The notes below the pieces were generated by a model that was given only the letters and a program-made list of their open reading frames with translations, was not told the DNA's origin and searched no databases. From assembly GCF_025403485.1 (NCBI RefSeq), contig NZ_CP099966.1, forward strand, positions 310,001-374,000: a stretch of 64,000 bases of DNA, written 5' to 3'. This DNA is from Chryseobacterium paludis (GTDB lineage Bacteria; Bacteroidota; Bacteroidia; Flavobacteriales; Weeksellaceae). A program made the position numbers and the translations under genes. Below, one piece after another: positions 33,705 to 43,300 of the stretch (the first letter of the stretch is position 1; the number at the start of each line of letters is the position of its first letter).

Positions 33705-35021
33705 ATGAGAAAATTAACTTTAATCGCTGTAACAGCTTTATCCCTAACAGCTTGTCGTGAGAATGATTCTATGTCAGATTCTTCTAAATTTGAAATGCAA
33801 TCTGCTTCTGCAGAGTACATCACAGCTTCTGCACTTCCTGTTACGGCAGTAAGTGGTGCGATTACTACTAATACTACTTGGAGTGGTGTTGTTGAAATCG
33901 ATGGTATTGTAACTGTTAAAGATGGAGCAACTTTGACTATCCAGCCAGGTACTTTCATCAAAGCAAAACCTAATACTACAAATACACCAACAGGAGTTTT
34001 GGTTATTGCTAAAACGGGTAAGATAAACGCTACTGGAACTGCTTCTCAGCCTATTATTTTTACAAGTTATAAACTTTTGGATGGAAAAGAAGCAACTAAA
34101 GCTTCTCCAGGTGATTTCGGTGGAGTTATTATGTTAGGTGATGCCCCTACCAATAAACCAACAACTACTGTTATTGAAGGATTATCAGGTGTTGATTACC
34201 AATATGGTGGAACAACAGCAGGTCATAACGGAGGAACTCTTAAATATGTACGTATTGAATTTGGAGGATTTGACCTTTTTGCTCCTAACTCAGGAAATGA
34301 GATCAACGGATTAACTTTAGGTGGAGTTGGTAATGGTACTACATTAGACCACATCCAGGTTTCTTATGGTAAAGATGATTCATTCGAATTCTTCGGAGGT
34401 ACAGTAAATGCATCTAACCTGGTATCTTTTGCTCCGGATGATGACAACTTCGATTTCGATTTCGGATATTCAGGAACTATTACTTGTGCATTAGCATTAG
34501 CTGATTACAACTCTACACATAGCCAAAGTGGTGGTGTTTCTGATACAAACGGTATCGAATTGGATAACGACGGGACAGGTTCTTCAGCTTCTCCTTTTAC
34601 AAATCCAACGGTTAAAAATCTTACTATCGTAGGTGCTAAGAGTCCATTAAATGGAGCATTGTATGAAAATGCTATCCACGTAAGAAGAAACGGTAAATTA
34701 ACTTTAGATAACGTTGCGGTTACAGGTTATCCTGTAGGAGTATTGTTAGAAACTGTAGGTGGAGCAGCTGTGAATCTTGCAGATCTTAACTTTACATCAG
34801 TACAGGCACACGGATATACTTTCGCTACAGCTTCTAAAATAGGATCTACTACTGCAGCGCTTACTATTCCTGGAGTTACTACTTCTACAACTAACCCTGC
34901 TAACGCTTGGGGAATGACTCAGCCATTCTTTAACGACGCTCCGGCATGGAATGTTACTCCTAGAAATTGTGGAGATTTCAAAGGAACATGGACAAAATAT
35001 AATTTTTCAATTGTACAATAA
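33705..35021 (+). CDS. Repeat-rich beta-helix-like lipoprotein of the TonB locus
   Basis: A 438-residue lipoprotein with lipobox L-T-A-C (Cys17) and an acidic Ser-rich linker. The mature chain has successive short beta turns suggesting a parallel beta-helix: D-G-I-V-T-V-K-D-G-A-T-L-T-I-Q-P-G-T, L-V-I-A-K-T-G-K-I-N-A-T-G, then L-K-Y-V-R-I-E-F-G-G. An acidic patch F-A-P-D-D-D-N-F-D-F-D-F could bind a cation. It carries a strong terminator, and the codon use looks biased toward a few codons as in abundant proteins. It might be the surface substrate-binding partner of the TonB receptor; that is inference. Confidence 0.72.
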   Translation: MRKLTLIAVTALSLTACRENDSMSDSSKFEMQSASAEYITASALPVTAVSGAITTNTTWSGVVEIDGIVTVKDGATLTIQPGTFIKAKPNTTNTPTGVLVIAKTGKINATGTASQPIIFTSYKLLDGKEATKASPGDFGGVIMLGDAPTNKPTTTVIEGLSGVDYQYGGTTAGHNGGTLKYVRIEFGGFDLFAPNSGNEINGLTLGGVGNGTTLDHIQVSYGKDDSFEFFGGTVNASNLVSFAPDDDNFDFDFGYSGTITCALALADYNSTHSQSGGVSDTNGIELDNDGTGSSASPFTNPTVKNLTIVGAKSPLNGALYENAIHVRRNGKLTLDNVAVTGYPVGVLLETVGGAAVNLADLNFTSVQAHGYTFATASKIGSTTAALTIPGVTTSTTNPANAWGMTQPFFNDAPAWNVTPRNCGDFKGTWTKYNFSIVQ

Positions 35022-35031
35022 TTGATCAATA

Positions 35032-35056
35032 TGGGGTGGCAGAACCTGCCATCCCA
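35032..35056 (+). terminator. Rho-independent terminator after the beta-helix lipoprotein
   Basis: Arms TGGGGTGGCAG and CTGCCATCCCA (11 bp, one wobble), loop AAC, followed by TTTTTTATTTC. It lies 10 bp past the stop codon and may let the upstream genes outproduce the downstream ones. Confidence 0.9.
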
Positions 35057-35085
35057 TTTTTTATTTCATCTTTAAAATTTGTAAT

Positions 35086-36006
35086 ATGAAAAAAATAATT
35101 TTATTATCTGTTTTGGTTTTATCAAAATTAGTGTCAGCACAATATCCGGTGTGGACCAATTCTTTTAATTCCACAAGTGATATGCAAGGCTGGTCTTTTC
35201 ACGATTTGAATGGAAATGGAAATGGATGGATCCAAGGACCAAATATTTACTATAACGGTACATCGTTAGCTTATGGTTCAGCAGGTTCTCTTCGTTATTC
35301 AATAAGTAACGTTCCTTCAGGATTTGTAACGGGATTTGCTACAGAAAATGACTGGGCTATTTCTCCTGCAATCGATCTTACTGCAGCTTCAGGAACTATT
35401 ACCTTAGCAGCTTATATTGGTAGACAGCAGACCGCACATGATTTGGTTAGCAGATATCTGTATATTTATGAAAGTACAGCTCAAAAACCGGTACCAGAAT
35501 TGTCAGATTTTCAGGCATTGGCAGTAGATGCTGGCGGAAATCAATTAGGAAGTCCTTATTATATAAGTGCAGGAGGAAGTAATCCTTTTCCTGCTGATTT
35601 AACTCAGTTTGTAGAAAGTCTTGTAGACCTTTCAGCATTTGCCGGGAAAAAGATCTATATTGGATTATGGTCAAACAGATTGACAGATGATGATACTAAC
35701 GTTCAAAATATCAACATCAACGAAATGGCAATCTATTCATCATTTCTAAATACACAGGATGTAAAAAAAGTAAAAAATACAACTTCAATTATGCAGAATC
35801 CTGTAACAACATCATTGATGTTAAAACTTAATCCTGCATTAAAAGAAAATGCTGTTACGGTAAATATCATCAATATGGCCGGACAATCAGTTCTTACAAC
35901 TCAATACAATAGAGAGATTAATGTTGCAGGTTTATCTTCAGGAAATTATATTGCTGTAGTATCAGATGGAATCCTTTCTGAGAAAGTGAAGTTTATCAAA
36001 AAATAG
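35086..36006 (+). CDS. Secreted protein with cleaved-adhesin-like domain and type IX sorting domain
   Basis: A 306-residue protein. The signal peptide ends V-S-A-Q. A choice-of-anchor/cleaved-adhesin-like jelly roll follows (W-T-N-S-F-N-S-T-S-D-M-Q-G-W, then W-A-I-S-P-A-I-D-L-T). The last 80 residues form a type A sorting domain (N-I-I-N-M-A-G-Q-S-V-L-T ... L-S-S-G-N-Y-I-A-V-V-S). It should be exported by the type IX system and attached to the surface. It lies inside the TonB locus and may capture or anchor the substrate. Confidence 0.85.
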   Translation: MKKIILLSVLVLSKLVSAQYPVWTNSFNSTSDMQGWSFHDLNGNGNGWIQGPNIYYNGTSLAYGSAGSLRYSISNVPSGFVTGFATENDWAISPAIDLTAASGTITLAAYIGRQQTAHDLVSRYLYIYESTAQKPVPELSDFQALAVDAGGNQLGSPYYISAGGSNPFPADLTQFVESLVDLSAFAGKKIYIGLWSNRLTDDDTNVQNININEMAIYSSFLNTQDVKKVKNTTSIMQNPVTTSLMLKLNPALKENAVTVNIINMAGQSVLTTQYNREINVAGLSSGNYIAVVSDGILSEKVKFIKK

Positions 36007-36124
36007 TTTTTTAGATGCAGGTGTACTCCTTGTTTCAATTTTTTATAGATGTAAAATAATAACCATGTCAGCAACTATCATTATAGGATTTATAGTACAA
36101 CCTGCTTAATATACAATTTATAAG

Positions 36125-36153
36125 TATTGCCCTCAGTCTGGCTTTGGGCAATA
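36125..36153 (+). terminator. Hairpin between the type IX-sorted protein and lipoprotein genes
   Basis: Arms TATTGCCC (36125-36132) and GGGCAATA (36146-36153), loop 13 nt, followed by TTTCTAAATTT. A weak intrinsic terminator. Confidence 0.55.
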
Positions 36154-36190
36154 TTTCTAAATTTAGTTTTATATAATAATATCATTAAAA

Positions 36191-36928
36191 ATGAAAAAAA
36201 TAATCGCCCTTGCTATTCTTACAGGTTTGTTATCATGCACCGATGAGGTGATGCAGCCTTATGATAAATCGCAGAGACCTGCAGAAATTAATATCAAGGG
36301 ATTTTCAAAACCGGATGTAATACAGCTAAGGCTTAATGGTAAGCCAATAAGCATTAATGGAAATACATCTTATACCAATAATATAGAAACCAAGCTAAGC
36401 TTTGTCGTAGATGAAGGAGAAACGGATCATATCGAAATCTATAACAATGAAAACGGAAAGCGCATAGCCAACTATAATATCAACTTTAATAATACAGATC
36501 AATATAAGAACTTAAATTTCTTTAACCTTCCGGGAATTTATCTTCAGACCTATGCTGTGAAACCTCAGGTAAATCTTGGAAAAGTAGGTTTTGAACTGCT
36601 CTTTCATAATCTGGGAGAATATTCACACTCTTCATTAGAAGGAGTAAAAGGAGTATTAAAGAAAGAGAATGGTGATGTATTGGCAGAGTTTGAAAATATT
36701 GAAAAAAATAATTTCTCACCATTGAAGATGTATAGCTTTTTCAGTGTTACAGCTCCCGTTTATTTAGAGTTGTATAAACCAGGAACAACTGATCCTTATT
36801 TTGGATCACAACTGATTAAGGTGAAAATAAAACAAGATATCGGAGCCAATATGATCGTACTGCAGGAGAAGCTGGAAAATGGAGTTGTTGTGGTGGTTGG
36901 TGATATCGATATCGTAGACTATTTATAA
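36191..36928 (+). CDS. Lipoprotein of the TonB locus, unknown family
   Basis: A 245-residue lipoprotein with lipobox L-L-S-C (Cys16). The mature part looks beta-rich: I-Q-L-R-L-N-G-K-P-I-S-I-N-G-N, then Y-N-I-N-F-N-N-T-D-Q. No domain is recognised. It lies 22 bp before the S41 protease gene, so the two are probably co-transcribed. Context suggests a surface or periplasmic role in handling whatever the TonB receptor imports. Confidence 0.75.
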   Translation: MKKIIALAILTGLLSCTDEVMQPYDKSQRPAEINIKGFSKPDVIQLRLNGKPISINGNTSYTNNIETKLSFVVDEGETDHIEIYNNENGKRIANYNINFNNTDQYKNLNFFNLPGIYLQTYAVKPQVNLGKVGFELLFHNLGEYSHSSLEGVKGVLKKENGDVLAEFENIEKNNFSPLKMYSFFSVTAPVYLELYKPGTTDPYFGSQLIKVKIKQDIGANMIVLQEKLENGVVVVVGDIDIVDYL

Positions 36929-36950
36929 AAAATTCCATTAGATAACTATT

Positions 36951-38303
36951 ATGGGTAGATTTTTAAAGTTTTATATGCTGACGTTATTGCTTTTAAGCAC
37001 AATAGCTGTCAATTCCTGCAGATCTGAAGAAGAAGTTATCCCGGATTTTCCTGATGGAAGTGTGGAATCCGTTAATGTTTGGGTACAGGATAATATGAAA
37101 CGTTATTATTACTGGGCAGATCAGATGCCTTCAAAACCGGACTATCATCTTCCGGTAAAGAAATTTTTTGCAAGTCTTCTATCACAAAACGATCGTTTTT
37201 CAAGCATTGTAAATACTGAGGATTCTTCAACCTATTTACGGACAGTCCGAAATATGTATGGTTTTGATTATGCCGTAATTCAGCTTGCCAATGGACAAAT
37301 AACTGCTGTAATAAAGCTTGTGTTGCAAGATTCTCCTGCTCAGAATGCTGGTTTACAACGTGGAATGATCATAAAAAAGATCAACGGAAGTCTGATCACT
37401 GCATCCAATGCCGAAAGCCTTCTTAATTCTATTCCAGATAATACAACCCTCGATCTTACAGTAGGAGACTGGGAAGCCGGAAATGTGATCAATGAAAAAA
37501 ATATTATAGTATACTATGGCTTTTCTCTAGATCAACCCATTGTATCAAGAATTTTTGATCAAAATGGCAAAAAAACCGGATACTTATATATATATGATTT
37601 TCCAGATGGAATGTCTCAGAGTCTTAATCAGAAATTTGCAGAATTCAAAGTTGCTGGAGTAAAAGATCTTGTTGTAGATCTTAGATATAACTATGGTGGA
37701 TCAGTAGCTTCGGCTGCAGCATTATGCTCAATGATCCCTTCAGGAATAACTGCTAACTCACCATTCATAACCTATAAAGGGAATAAAAATGGTGGTGAAG
37801 TGAAAAAAACATTTGCAGAACAGGTAGCTTATGATCCTACTGCACTTAGTTTTTCGGCACTTCATACTAATTCATTGGGGTTAAGCAGAGTATTTATTCT
37901 TACCTCCAGAAATACAGCGTCAGCATCTGAGATAGTGATCAATAATCTTAAGCCTTATGTGCAGGTAATACAGGTAGGAGATACCACTTTAGGCAAAGAT
38001 ATGGCGGGGTTTGCAGTAACAGATGACAGTAAATCTCAGAAGATTACTTGGCAGATCCATCCTGTTATCTACAAAGTGTACAATGCAAATGGAGAAGGAG
38101 AATACAGTGGTGGAATTTCCCCTCAGATTCCCATTAATGAATATACCTCACTTCCTCTGATTCAGCTTGGAGAGTCAGAGGAGATTTTGCTTCATGCTGT
38201 ACTAAATAAAATATATTCCAAATCTGTTAACCACGAGAATTCAAATAATAACGTGAAAATAATTACAGAAAGTGAGAAGCCTTTTTCAATAGTTAAACCC
38301 TAA
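36951..38303 (+). CDS. S41-family (C-terminal processing-like) peptidase lipoprotein with PDZ domain
   Basis: A 450-residue lipoprotein with lipobox V-N-S-C (Cys23). An N-terminal helical part (V-W-V-Q-D-N-M-K-R-Y-Y-Y-W) precedes a PDZ domain (P-A-Q-N-A-G-L-Q-R-G-M-I-I-K-K-I-N-G). The S41 core follows, with V-V-D-L-R-Y-N-Y-G-G, catalytic Ser in T-A-S-A-S-E-I-V and Lys in T-L-G-K-D-M-A-G. This Ser-Lys type is common in Bacteroidetes surface loci. It is the last gene of the TonB locus and could process a peptide substrate or one of the neighbouring surface proteins. Confidence 0.92.
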   Translation: MGRFLKFYMLTLLLLSTIAVNSCRSEEEVIPDFPDGSVESVNVWVQDNMKRYYYWADQMPSKPDYHLPVKKFFASLLSQNDRFSSIVNTEDSSTYLRTVRNMYGFDYAVIQLANGQITAVIKLVLQDSPAQNAGLQRGMIIKKINGSLITASNAESLLNSIPDNTTLDLTVGDWEAGNVINEKNIIVYYGFSLDQPIVSRIFDQNGKKTGYLYIYDFPDGMSQSLNQKFAEFKVAGVKDLVVDLRYNYGGSVASAAALCSMIPSGITANSPFITYKGNKNGGEVKKTFAEQVAYDPTALSFSALHTNSLGLSRVFILTSRNTASASEIVINNLKPYVQVIQVGDTTLGKDMAGFAVTDDSKSQKITWQIHPVIYKVYNANGEGEYSGGISPQIPINEYTSLPLIQLGESEEILLHAVLNKIYSKSVNHENSNNNVKIITESEKPFSIVKP

Positions 38304-38386
38304 GTAGGATCTATTGAATTAAAAAAAAGAAAAAGAAAAAACCAAATCAAACATATATTATATTTTTTTTTAAAATTGAATTCACT

Positions 38387-38665
38387 ATGCAGGGAATAGA
38401 GCCAAAAATACATCAGGAAGTGATCAAGAGAATTAATGATCTAGAACAATTGCTAAAGCAAACACCTGAACCGGAAAGAACATATACAGATGAGATTTTT
38501 ATGATGAATACAGAGCTATCAGCACTGTATGATGAATATCTTACGATAAAAAAGAGATTGGAAACTTGTATTAAACTGTACAGGTTAAGACATATTGAAA
38601 TCCGAAAACAGCTTACCCAGAATATCAGGAAGCTGAGACGTGAGACAGTTAATCAAAATAGGTAA
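38387..38665 (+). CDS. Small coiled-coil protein upstream of the signalling operon
   Basis: A 92-residue, strongly charged, all-helical protein (I-N-D-L-E-Q-L-L-K-Q, later I-R-K-Q-L-T-Q-N-I-R-K-L-R-R) with no signal peptide. No family is recognised. A hairpin terminator lies about 100 bp downstream and then the receiver-kinase gene begins, so it is probably a separate transcript. An adaptor role in the signalling operon is possible but unsupported. Confidence 0.6.
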   Translation: MQGIEPKIHQEVIKRINDLEQLLKQTPEPERTYTDEIFMMNTELSALYDEYLTIKKRLETCIKLYRLRHIEIRKQLTQNIRKLRRETVNQNR

Positions 38666-38766
38666 ACATTTTTACCGCCATTTAGTTTTACTGATTAGTA
38701 ATTTTAAAAATGAATAAATAAAATCAATATCGACATATAAAGCAAAACACAATTCCATATATATTT

Positions 38767-38791
38767 ATACTAAAAATTATGTTTTTAGTAT
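38767..38791 (+). terminator. Rho-independent terminator before the signalling operon
   Basis: Arms ATACTAAAAA (38767-38776) and TTTTTAGTAT (38782-38791), loop TTATG, followed by TTTTTTG. It separates the small coiled-coil gene from the receiver-kinase gene. Confidence 0.8.
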
Positions 38792-38912
38792 TTTTTTGTT
38801 GTATCCTATATTTACGGAATATTGTTCAGAAAATAAACTATTTTTTGGGATTTTGTGAGTACTTTTGAAAACTTAAGGAAGTATGAACTCTTATTAGATT
38901 ATTTTACGTTTT

Positions 38913-40382
38913 ATGATCTTAATTGTCGATGATAACGAAAACAATATTTACTCGTTAAAGAAATTATTAGAGTCCAAAGATTTTCAGGTGGACACGGCTA
39001 ATTCCGGGGAAGAAGCATTGGGAAAAGCTTTGAAAAATGATTATGCCCTGATTATTCTGGATGTGCAGATGCCTGGGATGGATGGATTTGAAGTTGCGGA
39101 AATATTTGCAGGATACAGCAAGACCAAAGAAATTCCTATTATATTTCTGTCGGCCGTAAATACCGAAAAAAGATTCATTACACGCGGTTACGCTTCTGGT
39201 GGAATGGATTACGTTACCAAGCCGGTAGATCCGGAAATTCTTTTACTTAAGGTTAAAACATTTTACAACTTGCAGGAACAGAATCTTGCAATGAAAAAAA
39301 CACAGCAGAGTTTAGAGCTGGAAGTGAAAGGAAGAAGGGAATCTCAGGTCAGCATGAAGTCTAAAATTGATCATTTTCATCTGATGCTGGAAGGCTTACC
39401 GCAAATTGCCTTTACTTTAAATGAAGAAGGAATTGTAGATTTTGTGAATGGCAGATGGTATCAGTATTCTGCTTCTGATGAAGACTTTCCGGAAACATAT
39501 CCTGAAGATACAGATATTAAAGAAGAGTTTGAAAAATCTAGAAAAAAAGGAAAATCTTTTGAATTGGAGACCCGGATAAAAAATATTGAATCCGGAAATT
39601 ACAGGTATCACCTGTTAAGAATATCGCCGGTATATGAAGGAGATACCGTTAAAAACTGGGTAGGAACATTCACCGATATTGATGATCAGAAAAAGGTAGA
39701 AAATGAGAAAGATGAATTTCTCAGTATTGCCAGCCATGAGCTGAAAACTCCCTTAACCAGTATTAAAGCTTATGTGCAGCTATTGGAGCGTAAGCTAAAG
39801 CTTGATAAAGATAGTGCAGAGGCAGGTTATGTAATGAAAGTACAGGATCAGATCGAAAAGCTGAACAGCCTCATCAGTGACCTTCTTGACGTTTCCAAAA
39901 TAGAGAATGGTAAACTGAAGATCAATAGAAAACCTTCTAATTTGGAAAAGGTACTTGATAGTGCTATCGAAACCATACTTCAGACGCATGACGAAAATAA
40001 AGTGAAAATTCAGCGTCATGGAGAAATATCAGATATTCTCATTCCTTTTGATGAGATCCGTATAGAACAGGTGCTGATCAATTTCCTGACGAATGCCATT
40101 AAATATTCACCTCAAAATAATCAGGTTATTGTAACTACTTTTGTAGATGAACAAGAAGTAAAAGTAAGTGTTACGGACTTTGGTATCGGTATTCCTGATT
40201 TTAAGCAGAAAGCTGTATTTCAGAAATTTTATCGTGTTGAAGAATCATCATTACAATTTCAGGGAATGGGAATAGGTTTATATATCTGTTCAGAAATTAT
40301 CAAGCAACATAATGGAACTATCGGATTATCGAGTATCATTAATGAAGGTTCTACATTTTATTTCACTTTACCTTTAAACTAA
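38913..40382 (+). CDS. Soluble hybrid histidine kinase: receiver-PAS-HisKA-HATPase
   Basis: A 489-residue cytosolic kinase. The N-terminal receiver (1-120) has acidic D-D near 6-7 and phosphoacceptor Asp in I-I-L-D-V-Q-M-P-G. A short coiled coil and PAS domain (about 150-265) follow. The H box is S-I-A-S-H-E-L-K-T-P-L-T-S, and the ATPase has N-F-L-T-N-A-I-K-Y-S, D-F-G-I-G-I-P and G-M-G-I-G-L-Y. Receiver-first kinases are usually switched by phosphorelay from another kinase, here probably the large kinase encoded 6 bp downstream. It is the first gene of a tight six-gene operon. Confidence 0.93.
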   Translation: MILIVDDNENNIYSLKKLLESKDFQVDTANSGEEALGKALKNDYALIILDVQMPGMDGFEVAEIFAGYSKTKEIPIIFLSAVNTEKRFITRGYASGGMDYVTKPVDPEILLLKVKTFYNLQEQNLAMKKTQQSLELEVKGRRESQVSMKSKIDHFHLMLEGLPQIAFTLNEEGIVDFVNGRWYQYSASDEDFPETYPEDTDIKEEFEKSRKKGKSFELETRIKNIESGNYRYHLLRISPVYEGDTVKNWVGTFTDIDDQKKVENEKDEFLSIASHELKTPLTSIKAYVQLLERKLKLDKDSAEAGYVMKVQDQIEKLNSLISDLLDVSKIENGKLKINRKPSNLEKVLDSAIETILQTHDENKVKIQRHGEISDILIPFDEIRIEQVLINFLTNAIKYSPQNNQVIVTTFVDEQEVKVSVTDFGIGIPDFKQKAVFQKFYRVEESSLQFQGMGIGLYICSEIIKQHNGTIGLSSIINEGSTFYFTLPLN

Positions 40383-40388
40383 TTTTTT

Positions 40389-43300
40389 ATGCCGAAAAAA
40401 ATTATAAGAAATCTGCAATTTGGAGTAGGAATGTCTTTGCTGATTTTAATAGCAAGCTCAGTAGCATCATATTGGAGTATTCAAAAGCAGATGGATAATC
40501 GTGAAAGTTTATCCAAAACCCGACGATCTATAACTGCAGTAAAAGATGTATTAATTGCTCTTTTAGATGCAGAAACAGCAAACAGGGGATACCAGTTAAC
40601 AGGGAAACAAAATTTTTTAGAACCTTATAATAGAAGTATTGCCGAATATCCTAAAGCAATTGCCAATGCAAAATCTTTAGATGTTACAGATAAAGCACAA
40701 CTCAAACGTTTAGAGGATTTAGAAGAAAATGCAAGTAGTAACATTAAGAATCTGGGGCTTTATGTTGAAAATAGACGTCATGGAGTAGAAATGACACAGG
40801 AGCAGCTTATTTTGAGTAAATCCTATATGGACAAATGCCGGAAGATCGTCCGTGATTTTGTACGATATGAAGAAATCCAGCTCGAGATAAAAAATAAGGA
40901 TCTTAATCGATCATCCAATACAACCGTTATTTTTATCCTGTTTTCGGCGATTGCAGCCATAGTAGTTACGGTTTATCTCTATGTTAAATTGCGAAATGAT
41001 CTGACCCGCAGAGATATATTGGAAAAAGAACTGAAAGCAAAAGACCTTGAAATCAGCAAACGGGTAAGTGCTATCCGACAGATTGCAAATAGAGTGGCAA
41101 ACGGGGATTATAGCCAAAAGGCAGTTGATAATGCACAGGATGATCTTGGTGATTTAGTGGATTCACTTAATAATATGACTGATTCACTGAAAAAGTCTTT
41201 TGAAAAGATCAATAGAAGTGATTGGCATCAAAAAGGTTTAGCACTACTGAACGAATCACTAGTAGGGATTAAATCAATTAAAGAAGTTACTACCAACTCT
41301 TTGAACCATCTCATTGAATATGGAGAGGGTACAAATGGAGCTATATATTTAATTGATGAAGGAAAATTACAACTAAATACAGCAGTAGGTTTAGAGGAAA
41401 ACATGAAAAAATCCTTCGAACCGGGAGAGGGAATGATTGGACAGGTTTTTCTTCAGAAAAAAACAAAGGTTTATAAAGATCTTAATGAAAATGATTTTGC
41501 TGTAACTTTTGCAAGCAGCAAAGTAAAAACTAATGGAATTGTGCTTGTACCAATTACATTGGACAGACAGAGTATTGGTGTATTGGAAATAAATTCAACT
41601 ACTAATTTTGATCAGGATAAAATCAATTATTTTGTAGATAGTTGTCGGAATATTGCTACTGCCATTAGTGCGGCAAAAGGCCGCGAAATGGAACAGCGAT
41701 TATTAGAAGAAACCCAGACCCAGTCAGAGGAATTACAGGTACAACATGCCGAACTTGAAAACCTGAATACTGAACTCGAAGCGCAAACTCAAAAACTACA
41801 GGCTTCAGAAGAAGAATTAAAAGTACAGCAGGAAGAATTAATGCAAACTAATGCTGAACTGGAAGAAAGGTCAAAACTCCTGGAAGAAAAAAATCATCTG
41901 ATTGCCGAGCGTAATATCGAAATTCAGAAAAAAGCAGAGGAACTGGCTTTAAGTACCCAATATAAATCTGAATTCCTGGCAAATATGTCGCACGAACTGC
42001 GTACACCTTTAAATTCTATCCTTCTTCTTTCCAGGTTAATGGCAGAAAACCCTGAAGAAAACCTGAATGAAGATCAGGTAGAATCAGCTAAGGTAATTCA
42101 GAGTTCTGGAGGAAGTCTATTGACACTAATAGACGAAATTTTAGATCTTGCTAAAATTGAATCAGGTAAGATGGTCTTAGAATATGATGATGTAGCCATA
42201 GATGAGGTCGTAAAAGATCTGCGAAATCTTTTCAATCCGGTAGTACTTGAAAAAGGAGTTCAATTTGATATCCATATAGAAGATGGTCTTGAAAAAACTA
42301 TCGAAACCGACCGGTTAAGATTAGATCAGGTATTACGAAACTTGCTGTCAAATGCATTTAAATTTACCACAGAAGGTAATGTAGCATTGCATATTAAAAA
42401 AGATCCTACCAATAAGAACTTCATTATTTTCAGCGTTAAAGATACTGGAATTGGTATTCCTGAAGATAAGCAAAGAATTATTTTTGAAGCATTCCAACAA
42501 GCTGACGGATCTACTCAGCGGAAGTTTGGAGGAACAGGTCTGGGCTTATCTATAAGCCGTGAAATTGCTAAGTTATTTGGTGGAGAACTATCATTAAAAA
42601 GCAAAGTGGACGAAGGAAGTGAGTTCAGCTTAATCATTCCTATGAACGCGGGTTCAGAAATATTACCGATGCCTTCTGATCTGGAATTAGTAGAAATTAT
42701 ACAGGAAGATGTAGAGGAGATCAAAAATATTATCGGTTATGATGAACATGAGTCTGAAATAGCAGCATCAGTTAGCGTTTTGGAAATACCCGAAGATGTA
42801 GCAGACGATCGGGATACCATTACCGATGGTGATAAAGTAATTTTGATCATTGAAGATGATACCAATTTTGCTAAAGCATTACTGAAATATGCCCATATGC
42901 AAAATTATAAAGGAGTAGTTGTAGTAAGAGGAGATCATGGATTATCTGCAGCACTGCAATATCATCCGTTAGCGATCTTACTGGATATTCAGTTGCCTGT
43001 AAAAGATGGATGGCAGGTAATGGATGAACTAAAATCAAATCCTAAAACAAAACCTATTCCGGTACACATGATGTCTTCATTGCATGTGAAAAAACAGGAA
43101 AGTCTGATGAAAGGAGCTATTGATTTCATCAATAAACCAGTTGCTTTAGAGCAGATGACCGATGTTTTCAGAAAAATTGAAGAAGCTCTCCGGAAGTCAC
43201 CTCAAAAAGTTCTGATTGTTGAGGAAAGCGCCAAACATGCCAGTGCATTATCTTATTTCTTGAGCAATTTTAATATTTCATTATCAATAAAAGATAATGT

